Shown piece by piece: positions 35,320 through 43,252 of a DNA stretch of 64,000 nucleotides (position 1 is its first letter; each line of letters begins with the position of its first letter). The position numbers were made by a program, and so were the translations under genes. The DNA is from DASUBV01 sp036510065 (GTDB lineage Bacteria > Actinomycetota > Actinomycetes > Streptosporangiales > Streptosporangiaceae), in NCBI GenBank assembly GCA_036510065.1, contig DATCEO010000166.1, forward strand, positions 1 to 64,000, written 5' to 3'. The notes beneath the pieces were generated by a model. That model was not told the DNA's origin. It was given only the letters and a program-made list of their open reading frames with translations, and searched no databases.

Positions 35320-35988
35320 TTGTCACAGCACCGGAGACGGTCGCCAGGCAAGCGCGCGCACCGGCGCGTGAGCGTGTTCATGATCACCTCCATGGCGGCG
35401 ATCCTCGCGGTCACGACCGGAGGCTACGTGGCGCTCCGCGCGCACAGCCACGGATTCGACCCGCTGGCCGTCGCCGCGGCCGAGGTGCGGGTCAGCCATG
35501 CTGCGGTGGTGCTCGAGCAGGAGCGCCAGCACATGATCCTCATGGATGCCGCCTCCCGGACGATGAACGTGGTGAGCGCGCCCAAGCTCGCCGCGCAGCC
35601 GACCGTCCCGGTCGCGCCCGCCGTGACGACGGGCGGAACGGTCGCGGACGCCGCAGCCGGCCCGCCCGTGGCGCCCCCGAACCCGGGCACCGCCGAGTCC
35701 ATCGCCTACAACCTGCTGCCGTCATTCGGCTTCAACGCGGCCACCCAGTATCCGTGCCTGAACGAGATCTGGAGCCGGGAGAGCGGCTGGAGCTACGACG
35801 CGCAGAACGCGACGAGCGGCGCCTACGGCATCCCGCAGGCGCTGCCCGGATCCAAGATGGCCAGCGCCGGGCCCGACTGGGCGACCAACCCGGCCACCCA
35901 GATCAAGTGGGGGCTGGGTTACATCAGGGACCGGTACGGCAGCCCGTGTGGCGGCTGGGCGTTCTGGCAATCGCACGGCTGGTACTGA
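35320..35988 (+). CDS. secreted transglycosylase-like (SLT-fold) protein
   Basis: 222 residues from TTG 35320, supported by GGAAGGA 7 bases upstream; the next in-frame ATG is 60 bases downstream inside the hydrophobic segment. One N-terminal membrane/signal segment (VFMITSMAAILAVTTGGYVA), an Ala/Pro/Val linker, and a C-terminal lysozyme-like domain: CLNEIWSRESGWSYDAQNA with the catalytic-type Glu, then GAYGIPQALPGSKMASAG and TQIKWGLGYIRDRYG, ending in GWY. It probably cleaves or binds peptidoglycan outside the cell. The C-terminal domain is almost identical to that of the gene at 36485, indicating duplication. Confidence 0.85.
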   Translation: MSQHRRRSPGKRAHRRVSVFMITSMAAILAVTTGGYVALRAHSHGFDPLAVAAAEVRVSHAAVVLEQERQHMILMDAASRTMNVVSAPKLAAQPTVPVAPAVTTGGTVADAAAGPPVAPPNPGTAESIAYNLLPSFGFNAATQYPCLNEIWSRESGWSYDAQNATSGAYGIPQALPGSKMASAGPDWATNPATQIKWGLGYIRDRYGSPCGGWAFWQSHGWY

Positions 35989-36145
35989 CGCCCGCCCACC
36001 TAGCGCTGTTATAACTGAAAGTAGTCGTATTATCACGGAGAGATATACCTAAGGGCGGCCGGTCATTGGCGAAACCCGCCCGGCGCCACCCGATAAGCTG
36101 CCCAAGTTGAACTCAGCGTAGTTTCTTGATGCCATTTTAGTGAGA

Positions 36146-36161
36146 TGTGACGTTACTCACG
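36146..36161. promoter_or_regulatory. CRP/FNR-type site TGTGACGTTACTCACG
   Basis: Matches the actinobacterial CRP consensus TGTGA-N6-TCACA at nine of the ten fixed positions (last base differs). It lies 114 bases (centre to centre) from the perfect copy at 36260. Confidence 0.6.
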
Positions 36162-36259
36162 TCGGCGTGGCGCGGTTTCCCTGCCGCCCCGGTGCGGGTT
36201 CCAATGACGCAGGTAGATGGTCTGATTGCCGAGGCGGCTCGTGGTCGGCTCGGCCGGAG

Positions 36260-36275
36260 TGTGATTTAGGTCACA
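36260..36275. promoter_or_regulatory. perfect CRP-type site TGTGATTTAGGTCACA
   Basis: Exact match to TGTGA-N6-TCACA, extended by one further pair (GTGTGATTTAGGTCACAC, 36259-36276). It is 210 bases upstream of the TTG start of the transglycosylase gene. In mycobacteria CRP binds such sites, including one upstream of the resuscitation-factor gene rpfA. Confidence 0.75.
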
Positions 36276-36484
36276 CCGAAGATGTGGCACTTTTCCGTAC
36301 TCGGCGGCCCAGCAGCCGTAACTATTGATCCCCGACAGCACCCAGCGCCGCGACGGTTGCCCGAGTAACCTCGTCGCCTTGACCCGCGTCCCGTCGCCGC
36401 GCCGCTGCCGGCCCGCCGCCCTGCGGCCCCGGCATCGTTCCGGGTGGACGCCGAACGCGCAGTGCGCGTGACCAAAGGCCCCTC

Positions 36485-37264
36485 TTGTCTTCGCACGCCA
36501 AACCTCCCCGATATCGCACGCCCTCAAAACTGACAGTTACCGTGGCCTGCTCCACCGTCATGGCGGCCGGCGCCGCCGGCGCCGCGGTAGCCTTGTGGCC
36601 CGGCCCCGCCGCCGCCCAGCAGGCGGCCGGCATCACGGCCGACCGGATCGGCCAGACGACCGGAGCGGCCAGCCCGGCCAGCCCGGCCGGCTCCCAGGAT
36701 CTTCCTGGCCGGGCCATCACCACTTACGAAACCCGGCACGCAAACTCCGTCGCGGCGCAGCAGGCCCAGGCGAGGGCCGCCGCGGCGGCCCGCGTCCGGG
36801 CGGCCGCTGCGGCCAGGGCGGCAGCCAGAGTCGCGGCAGCCAGAGCCGCCCAGCAGCAAGCGGCCCAGCAGCAAGCGGCCCAGCAGCAAGCCGCTCAGCA
36901 GCAGGCGACGCAGCAGCAGGCAGTCGCCAGCAGCCCGCCGGCCCAGCCCGCCACCGCGGTGGCGTCCGGCTCCCCGCAGCAGATCGCGACGTCCATGCTG
37001 GGTTCCTACGGCTGGTCGTCCTCGCAGTTCTCCTGCCTGGACCAGCTCTGGAACCGGGAAAGCGGCTGGAACCCCACCGCATCCAACCCGAGTGGCGCCT
37101 ACGGCATCCCGCAGGCGCTGCCGGGATCCAAGATGGCCAGCGCGGGAGCGGACTGGGCCACGAACCCGGCGACCCAGATCAAGTGGGGCCTGGGCTACAT
37201 CAAGAGCCTCTACGGCTCGCCGTGCGGCGCATGGTCGCATGAGGAAGCCTCGGGGTGGTACTGA
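36485..37264 (+). CDS. secreted transglycosylase-like protein with AAQQQ repeats
   Basis: 259 residues from TTG 36485 (AAAGG upstream). Signal segment about 15-45 ending AAA, a helical linker rich in Ala, Arg and Gln with about five AAQQQ repeats, and an SLT-like C-terminal domain: CLDQLWNRESGWNPTASNP with the catalytic-type Glu, GAYGIPQALPGSKMASAG, TQIKWGLGYIKSLYG and final GWY. The repeat helix may span the wall. Its TGA (37262-37264) overlaps the ATG of the NlpC/P60 gene (37264), so a glycan-strand enzyme and a peptide-bond enzyme are made together. The control region has CRP-type sites. Confidence 0.88.
   Translation: MSSHAKPPRYRTPSKLTVTVACSTVMAAGAAGAAVALWPGPAAAQQAAGITADRIGQTTGAASPASPAGSQDLPGRAITTYETRHANSVAAQQAQARAAAAARVRAAAAARAAARVAAARAAQQQAAQQQAAQQQAAQQQATQQQAVASSPPAQPATAVASGSPQQIATSMLGSYGWSSSQFSCLDQLWNRESGWNPTASNPSGAYGIPQALPGSKMASAGADWATNPATQIKWGLGYIKSLYGSPCGAWSHEEASGWY
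36851..36925 (+). repeat. 15-bp tandem repeat CAGCAGCAAGCGGCC
   Basis: Five units at 36851, 36866, 36881, 36896 and 36911; the first two or three are nearly identical and the last diverge. Each encodes QQQAA in frame inside the transglycosylase linker. Confidence 0.85.
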
Positions 37265-37782
37265 TGACCGCCCAGTCGCTGACCGCCCAGTCGCGCGGCT
37301 ACCGCGTCCGCCTCATGCTTGTCGCCGCCGTCCTGGCCGTCGCGGCACTGGCACTGGCGCTCAGCCAGCCCGCGACCGCCCAGGCCGCCACCGTCCGAGC
37401 CGCCCACAGGGCCGCGGCCACCAGCAGCCACCTGGAGCTCAACGCCTGGCGGTACGCGCTGCGCCAGCGCGGGAAGCCCTACATCTGGGGCGGCACCGGG
37501 CCCTACGGGTTCGACTGCTCCGGGCTGGTCTACGCCGCCTACCGGTCCCGCGGCGTGTGGCTGCCCCGGACCACCTACGGGATGCTCGGCAGCTGGCACC
37601 TCGTCCGGATCAGGAAGTCGCAGGCCCGCCGAGGCGACCTCGCGTTCTTCGGCTCCGGGCATGTCGAGCTGTACGACCGCGGCAGCTATACCTTCGGCGC
37701 GGCCGACCCGGGCTCGCTGATCGGCTTTCACCGGATGAACAGCTACTGGCACCCCACGATGTACTTCCGGGTGCGCCGGTAG
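37264..37782 (+). CDS. secreted NlpC/P60 endopeptidase
   Basis: 172 residues from ATG 37264, overlapping the previous stop by one base. Signal peptide about 1-42 ending AQAA. NlpC/P60 catalytic domain: KPYIWGGTGPYGFDCSGLVY with catalytic Cys85, and GDLAFFGSGHVELYDRG with His133. It hydrolyses D-glutamyl-diaminopimelate-type bonds in peptidoglycan stem peptides. No separate targeting domain is present. Translational coupling with the transglycosylase and shared CRP-type control suggest a wall-remodelling unit comparable to RpfB-RipA pairs. Confidence 0.9.
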   Translation: MTAQSLTAQSRGYRVRLMLVAAVLAVAALALALSQPATAQAATVRAAHRAAATSSHLELNAWRYALRQRGKPYIWGGTGPYGFDCSGLVYAAYRSRGVWLPRTTYGMLGSWHLVRIRKSQARRGDLAFFGSGHVELYDRGSYTFGAADPGSLIGFHRMNSYWHPTMYFRVRR

Positions 37783-37788
37783 CGCCGT

Positions 37789-37835
37789 GATCGTGGCGGG
37801 TTCCGGGGCTCGGCGCCTCCGGAGCCCGCCGCGAT
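37789..37835. terminator. bidirectional terminator hairpin
   Basis: The arms 37789-37809 and 37814-37835 (GATCGTGGCGGG... / ...CCCGCCGCGATC) form a stem of about 20 pairs with wobble positions and a short loop. It lies between the convergent NlpC/P60 gene (stop 37782) and kinase gene (stop 37878). Confidence 0.65.
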
Positions 37836-37877
37836 CGGGCCTGACCGCTTCCGCGGTCGTGGCCGCGCGTCGCCGGC

Positions 37878-39917
37878 TCAGCCGGGCGGCAGCGGCCGGA
37901 ACGTCGACAGGGCCTGGTAGAAGACCAGCCGAGCGGCGGCGAAGTAGGCCGACGGAGCGGACATGCTCAGCTCGTAAGGCTGGCTCCCGGCCGAGGTCGG
38001 CAGCGTGACCAGGACCGCCAGCACCGTGGTCCGGGGGGCGCCGGCCGGCTTCCAGCTAAACCGCCAGCTCGCCGCGGCCGCGCCCGCGAACTGGCCGGGC
38101 TGGATCGCGACCAGCCGGTAACCCGGGTACGCGCGGCGCGCCAGCGCCGCCGCCTGCTCGTAGCGGGCCTGCGTCACCGGCCTGGCGTAGGCAAACGGGC
38201 TCAGGCTGACCTCCAGGTACGCCCGGCCGCCCGATGATTCCAGGAAGACCGCCTGGCCCTGGACACGCTGCTGCCAGGTGCCGGGGGCGGCGATGACAAA
38301 TCCCGCCGCGGCGCCCAGGCTGGCGGCCGTGACGGTGTGCCACTGATAGCCAGCCGGCGCCGCCGGGCTCTCGTTCCCGCGGCCGGTTCCGGAGCCGCCC
38401 GCCGCGTTCCCGCCGCCCCCTGCGGTAACGCCACCCCGGGCCGAGCCCTGACTCGCCGCGCCGCCGCCCCCGGCGGTGACGCTGGCGCCGCTGCCGGGCC
38501 GCGGCGTCGCGCCGGCCCGGCCCGCCAGCCCGGCGCTGCCAGTCGTGCCCGGGCCGCTCGCCTGCGGGCCGGGATTGCTGACGGCCAGCGTGCGCGAGTA
38601 AATGCCGAAGCCGAGCAGGGCCGCTACGACGATCGCGGCAATGCCCGCACCGACGGAAGCCACCCGCCAGTACCGGGCCCAGGGCCCGCGCCGGCTGCCC
38701 GGTGGCTGCCCGGCTGCCCCTGGCCCCGCAGCTGCGGGCCACCCGGCTCCGGGCTGGCTCGCTCCGGGCTGGCTCGCTCCGGGCTGGCTCGCTCCGGGCT
38801 GGCCGGGTGCCGCGAATCCCGGCCGGACCTGCGACCAGGAGTCCGGCGGGTCAAGGAACTCCGGTAGCCCCGCCCCGGCCAGGTCACCCGCCAGCTCCCC
38901 GTCGGCGTTACCCCTCGGAATCCGCAGGTCGGCGAAGACGGGCGGGTCCAGGAACGACGGCCCGCCGCCGGGCCGCCCCGTATCCGGCCCGGCGGGCATG
39001 GCCGCGGTCGGGTCATCGGGAGCGGCGTCGCCCTGCGCCCGCCCGGCCGCCCGGCCTGGCCGCAGGAACGGCGTCGGCCCGGTTTCGGCGGCCAGGCCCG
39101 CATCGGTCAGGAGCGTGGCCGCGGTGGCCGCGTCCGGCCTGGTCGCGGGGTCCCGGCGGAGCAGCGCGTCGATCACCGGCCCGAGCGGACCCGCCGACGG
39201 CGCCCGTGGCGGGTCCTCGGCGGCCACGCCAGCCGAGACCGCGGCCTGGCCGCCCGCCCGGTCGAAGGGGCCGCGTCCCTCGACCGCCGCGTAGAGCGTT
39301 GCCCCGAGCGACCACAGGTCCGAGGCGGGTGTCGCGTCATAGCCGCGGGCGCGCTCCGGCGCGGTGAAGCCGGGAGTCCCCACCACCATGCCCGCCTGGG
39401 TCAGCCCGGAGTCCTCCTCGAACGTCGCGATGCCGAAGTCGGTCAGCACCGCGCGGCCGTCCGCCGTGATCAGGACGTTGCCCGGCTTGACGTCCCGGTG
39501 CAGGACACCAGCGGCGTGCGCGGCGGCCAGGGCGCTGAGCAGGCTGGCCCCCAGCTGGGCCGCGTGCTGCGGCGGCAGCGGGCCGTCCTCCGCGATGACC
39601 TGGTCCAGGGAGCGCCCCCTGACGAGCTCCATGACGATCCACGGGCTCCCGTCCTCCTCGACGACGTCGAAGACGGTCACCACGCTGGGGTGGCTGAGCC
39701 GGGCCGCCGTCCTGGCCTCGCGCAGCGTCCGCTGGTAGCCGGCCTCCTCATCGGCTGGCATGGCCAGCGCGGTGAGCTGCACTTCCTTGACCGCGACGTC
39801 GCGATGCAGCAGCTCATCGCGGCCGCGCCAGACGATTCCCATCGCGCCGCGGCCGATCGGGCCCTGCAGGCGGTAGCGCCCGGCGATCAGCCGGCCTGCC
39901 CCCTTCACAGCGTGCAT
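37878..39917 (-). CDS. PknB-like membrane Ser/Thr protein kinase
   Basis: 679 residues. Kinase domain about 15-270: glycine loop GPIGRGAMG, Lys44 in VAVKEV, HRDVKPGNV with Asp142, DFG at 160-162 and APE with Glu188. A Pro/Gly/Ala-rich juxtamembrane linker contains four GASQP-type repeats. One membrane helix lies near residue 430 (AGIAAIVVAALLGFGIY). The outer part has a Gly/Ser/Ala-rich stalk and a compact C-terminal domain (WRFSWKPAGAPRTTVLAV, VFYQALSTFRPL) but no PASTA repeats, so the sensed ligand is not muropeptide by the usual module. Confidence 0.92.
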   Translation of the reverse strand: MHAVKGAGRLIAGRYRLQGPIGRGAMGIVWRGRDELLHRDVAVKEVQLTALAMPADEEAGYQRTLREARTAARLSHPSVVTVFDVVEEDGSPWIVMELVRGRSLDQVIAEDGPLPPQHAAQLGASLLSALAAAHAAGVLHRDVKPGNVLITADGRAVLTDFGIATFEEDSGLTQAGMVVGTPGFTAPERARGYDATPASDLWSLGATLYAAVEGRGPFDRAGGQAAVSAGVAAEDPPRAPSAGPLGPVIDALLRRDPATRPDAATAATLLTDAGLAAETGPTPFLRPGRAAGRAQGDAAPDDPTAAMPAGPDTGRPGGGPSFLDPPVFADLRIPRGNADGELAGDLAGAGLPEFLDPPDSWSQVRPGFAAPGQPGASQPGASQPGASQPGAGWPAAAGPGAAGQPPGSRRGPWARYWRVASVGAGIAAIVVAALLGFGIYSRTLAVSNPGPQASGPGTTGSAGLAGRAGATPRPGSGASVTAGGGGAASQGSARGGVTAGGGGNAAGGSGTGRGNESPAAPAGYQWHTVTAASLGAAAGFVIAAPGTWQQRVQGQAVFLESSGGRAYLEVSLSPFAYARPVTQARYEQAAALARRAYPGYRLVAIQPGQFAGAAAASWRFSWKPAGAPRTTVLAVLVTLPTSAGSQPYELSMSAPSAYFAAARLVFYQALSTFRPLPPG
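38746..38805. repeat. 15-bp tandem repeat GCTCCGGGCTGGCTC
   Basis: Four head-to-tail units (from about 38746, 38761, 38776, 38791) within the kinase gene, encoding the GASQP repeats of the juxtamembrane linker on the minus strand. Confidence 0.8.
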
Positions 39918-40010
39918 GGCGGGACACTATCCCCGCGGGCAGTTAGTTTCCTGTGAAGAAGATGGGAATTCAGCTGCCCGTGGTTATGTGCCGTGGTTAT
40001 GCGCCCGTCG

Positions 40011-41471
40011 TCATGTGCCCGCGGGGCGGCCGTGCGGCCACGCCATCGCCAGCACGTCGAGCGCCCGGTCGAGCTGGTCCTCGGTTATCTCGCCGCGCTT
40101 GACATGGCCGCGGGAGATCGTCACGTCCCGGATGGTCGCGCCCGACTCGAGCGCCTCGTGCGCGATCGCCGCGGCGGCCTCGTACCCGACGAACGGGTTG
40201 AGGGCGGTCACGATCGCCGGCGAGGACTCCGCGTTCTGGCGCAGCCGCTGGGTGTGGGCCGTGATGCCGCGCACGCACTTGTCGGCTAGCAGCCGGGCGG
40301 CGGCAGCCAGGAGACTGATGGAGCTCAGGAGGTTGCGGCCGATCACCGGCAGCATGACGTTCAGCTCGAAGTTGCCCGCTGATCCGCCGAACGCCACGGC
40401 CGCGTCGTTGCCGATGACCTGCACGCAGACCTGGCTGACCGCCTCGCAGATGACCGGGTTGACCTTGCCCGGCATGATCGACGAGCCCGGCTGGAGATCC
40501 GGGATGGCGATCTCGGCCAGTCCGGTGCGCGGGCCCGAGCCCATCAGCCGCAGATCGGTGCAGATCTTGTAGAGGGTCACGGCGATGGTCCGCGTGACGC
40601 CGCTGGCCGCGACCAGCGCATCTCGCGCCCCGGCCGCCTCGAAGTGATCGCGGGCCTCGATGAGCGGCAGGTCCATGTCGGTCGCCAGCCGCGCGATGAC
40701 CGAGCTGGCAAAGCCGGCCGGGGCGTTCAGGCCGGTGCCGACCGCAGTCCCGCCGAGCGGCAGTTCCGCCACGTCGGTCAGCGACTGCCCGGCTCGCTGC
40801 GCCCCCTTCCGGACCGCCGCGGCGTACCCGCCGAACTCCTGGCCCAGCGTCACCGGGGTGGCGTCCATCAGGTGCGTCCGGCCGCTCTTGACCGTGTTGG
40901 CGAACTCGCTGGCCTTGGCCTCCAGCGCCGTGGCCAGGTGATCCAGGGCCGGCCGCAGCGACCGGCTGATGAGCCGGGCCGCCGCGAGATGGATGGCCGA
41001 CGGGAAGACGTCGTTGGAGGACTGCGAGGCGTTCACGTGGTCGTTGGGATGCACCCGGCGGCCGAGCGCGCGTCCGGCCAGCGTGGCGATGACCTCGTTG
41101 GCGTTCATGTTGGACGAGGTGCCGGAGCCGGTCTGGTACACGTCGATCGGGAACTGGTCGTCGTAGCGGCCGCGGGCCACGTCGGCGGCCGCGTCGTGGA
41201 TGGCCGCGGTGAGGTCGGTGGGCAGCACGCCCAGCTCGCCGTTGACCGCGGCCGCGGCTCCCTTGATCGACGCCAGGGCGCCGATCAGGTCCCGCGACAG
41301 CCGCTCGCCGGAGATCGGGAAGTTCTGCACCGCGCGCTGGGTCTGCGCGCCCCACAGCGCGCTCTCGGGCACCAGAACCTCGCCCATCGAGTCGTGCTCC
41401 GTGCGGTAACCGGCGCTAGCGGCCTGCTGGTCGGCCGCTTTCTGCGCGCCGGCCGGCTCCTGGTCGGGCAT
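40011..41471 (-). CDS. fumC: class II fumarate hydratase
   Basis: 486 residues from ATG 41471, preceded by AGGAGG. Iron-independent, tetrameric fumarase of the citric acid cycle. The signature GSSIMPGKVNP carries the flexible catalytic-Ser loop; SGRTHLMDATPVTLGQE and QTGSGTSSNMNANEV are the other two active-site regions. The N-terminal 25 residues are a variable extension. The class I fumarase gene lies just upstream (7-base gap), so both are probably co-transcribed leftward. Confidence 0.93.
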   Translation of the reverse strand: MPDQEPAGAQKAADQQAASAGYRTEHDSMGEVLVPESALWGAQTQRAVQNFPISGERLSRDLIGALASIKGAAAAVNGELGVLPTDLTAAIHDAAADVARGRYDDQFPIDVYQTGSGTSSNMNANEVIATLAGRALGRRVHPNDHVNASQSSNDVFPSAIHLAAARLISRSLRPALDHLATALEAKASEFANTVKSGRTHLMDATPVTLGQEFGGYAAAVRKGAQRAGQSLTDVAELPLGGTAVGTGLNAPAGFASSVIARLATDMDLPLIEARDHFEAAGARDALVAASGVTRTIAVTLYKICTDLRLMGSGPRTGLAEIAIPDLQPGSSIMPGKVNPVICEAVSQVCVQVIGNDAAVAFGGSAGNFELNVMLPVIGRNLLSSISLLAAAARLLADKCVRGITAHTQRLRQNAESSPAIVTALNPFVGYEAAAAIAHEALESGATIRDVTISRGHVKRGEITEDQLDRALDVLAMAWPHGRPAGT

Positions 41472-41478
41472 GGTCCTC

Positions 41479-43134
41479 CTAGGTCGGCCCGCTGCCGATG
41501 GTGAGCAGCGGCTGCCGCGGGGCGGTGACGTCGGCGAAGAAGTCATTCCCCTTGTCGTCCACGATGATGAAGGCCGGGAAGTCTGCCACCTCGATCCGCC
41601 AGACCGCCTCCATCCCCAGCTCGGGGTACTCCAGTACCTCGACCTTGGTGATGCAGTCCCGGGCCAGCTTGGCCGCCGCCCCGCCGATCGACCCGAGGTA
41701 GAAGCCCCCGTGCTGCCGGCAGGCGGCCGTCACCGCGGCCGAGCGGTTGCCCTTGGCCAGCATCACCAGCGAGCCGCCGGCCGCCTGAAACTCATCCACG
41801 TAGCTGTCCATCCGGCCGGCGGTGGTCGGCCCGAACGAGCCCGACGCGTAACCCTCCGGGGTCTTGGCCGGCCCCGCGTAGTAGACGGCATGGTCGCGCA
41901 GGTAGTCCGGCATCGGCTGGCCCGCCTTGAGCCGCTCGGCGATCTTGGCGTGCGCGATGTCGCGGGCCACCACCATCGGGCCGGTCAGCGCGAGCCGGGT
42001 CTTGATCGGGTACCTGCTCAGCTCGGCCCGGATCTCGCTCATCGGCCGGGACAGGTCGATCCGGACCACGTCACTGCCGAGCTCGTCCGCCGCCGGGTCC
42101 GGCAGGTACTGCGCCGGGTTGGTCTCCAGCTGCTCGAGGAAGACCCCGTCGCGGGTGATCTTGCCGAGGGCCTGGCGGTCGGCCGAGCAGGACACGGCGA
42201 TGGCCACCGGGCACGACGCGCCGTGCCGCGGCAGCCGGACCACGCGGACATCGTGGCAGAAGTACTTGCCGCCGAACTGCGCGCCGATGCCCACCTTCCG
42301 GGTGAGCTCCAGGACCTGCTGCTCCAGCTCGACGTCCCGGAAGCCGTGCCCGGCCGGGGAGCCGCTGACCGGCAGGGCGTCGAGGTACCTGGCGGAGGCG
42401 TACTTAGCGGTCTTGAGCGCGAACTCGGCGCTGGTGCCGCCGACCACGATGGCCAGGTGGTAGGGCGGGCAGGCGGACGTGCCGAGCGAGCGCAGCTTCT
42501 CCTCCAGGAAGGAGAGCATCCGCGCCGGGTTCAGCACGGCCTTGGTCTCCTGGTAGAGGTAGGACTTGTTGGCCGACCCGCCGCCCTTGGCCATGAACAG
42601 GAACTTGTACTCACCGCCGCCGGTGGCATGCACCTCGATCTGGGCCGGCAGGTTGCTGCCGGTATTCCGCTCCTCCCACATGGTCAGCGGGGCCAGCTGG
42701 GAGTACCGCAGGTTCAGCTTCGTGTAGGCGTCATAGACGCCGCGGGCGATGTGCTCCTCGTCGCGCCCGTCGGTCAGTACCTGCTGGCCGCGCTTGGCCA
42801 TCACGATGGCGGTCCCGGTGTCCTGGCACATGGGCAGCACCCCGCCGGCGGCGATGCACGCGTTCTTGAGCAGGTCGCCGGCGACGAACTTGTCGTTGCC
42901 GCTGGCCTCCGGGTCGTCCAGGATCGACCGGAGCTGCCGCAGGTGCGCGGGACGCAGCAGGTGCGCGATGTCGTGCATCGCCTCGGCGGTCAGCCGGGTC
43001 AGGACGCCGGGCTCGATCTCCAGGAACTCGCGGCCGAGCGCCTGCGCCGTGGCGACGCCGTCGGCGGTTATCCGGCGGTACGGCGTGGTGTCCGGACCGG
43101 TCGGCAGGAGGTCGGAGTAACTGAACTCGGGCAT
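41479..43134 (-). CDS. class I fumarate hydratase (iron-sulphur, FumA type)
   Basis: About 551 residues, an oxygen-sensitive [4Fe-4S] fumarase. LPMCQDTGTAIV contains the first cluster Cys; YFCHDVRVVRLPRHGASCPV and AIAVSCSADRQ supply the others. The C-terminal beta-domain (TTAGRMDSYVDEF, FYLGSIGGAAAKLA) is complete, so alpha and beta parts are fused as in the dimeric FumA/FumB type. ATG 43134 was chosen; GTG 43143 in the same frame would add three residues. Upstream member of the fumarase pair. Confidence 0.9.
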   Translation of the reverse strand: MPEFSYSDLLPTGPDTTPYRRITADGVATAQALGREFLEIEPGVLTRLTAEAMHDIAHLLRPAHLRQLRSILDDPEASGNDKFVAGDLLKNACIAAGGVLPMCQDTGTAIVMAKRGQQVLTDGRDEEHIARGVYDAYTKLNLRYSQLAPLTMWEERNTGSNLPAQIEVHATGGGEYKFLFMAKGGGSANKSYLYQETKAVLNPARMLSFLEEKLRSLGTSACPPYHLAIVVGGTSAEFALKTAKYASARYLDALPVSGSPAGHGFRDVELEQQVLELTRKVGIGAQFGGKYFCHDVRVVRLPRHGASCPVAIAVSCSADRQALGKITRDGVFLEQLETNPAQYLPDPAADELGSDVVRIDLSRPMSEIRAELSRYPIKTRLALTGPMVVARDIAHAKIAERLKAGQPMPDYLRDHAVYYAGPAKTPEGYASGSFGPTTAGRMDSYVDEFQAAGGSLVMLAKGNRSAAVTAACRQHGGFYLGSIGGAAAKLARDCITKVEVLEYPELGMEAVWRIEVADFPAFIIVDDKGNDFFADVTAPRQPLLTIGSGPT

Positions 43135-43182
43135 CAGGGGCACATCCTCGTGCGGCAGGCTCTGTCTGTCCTCATCGTATTT

Positions 43183-43203
43183 GGCCGGGGGCCGCCCCCG
43201 GCC
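43183..43203 (-). terminator. GC-rich hairpin after the MFS exporter gene
   Basis: GGCCGGGGGC (43183-43192) and GCCCCCGGCC (43194-43203) pair perfectly around one base; part of the left arm recurs at 43216-43226. It lies between the MFS stop (43253) and the fumarase start, so it probably ends exporter transcription. Confidence 0.55.
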
Positions 43204-43252
43204 GGCACCTGAGGCCGGCCGGGGGCATTGAGCCTGGCGCCCGGCCTGGCCG

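Larger units (their letters stand above)
35989..36484. promoter_or_regulatory. long control region of the second transglycosylase gene
   Basis: About 500 bases, AT-rich at its left end, containing two CRP-type palindromes (36146-36161 and 36260-36275) and then a GC-rich leader of about 200 bases. AAAGG six bases before TTG 36485 is the ribosome site. No gene or clear hairpin terminator is seen; AGTAGTCGTATTATCA near 36020 is the most AT-rich point. Confidence 0.55.
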
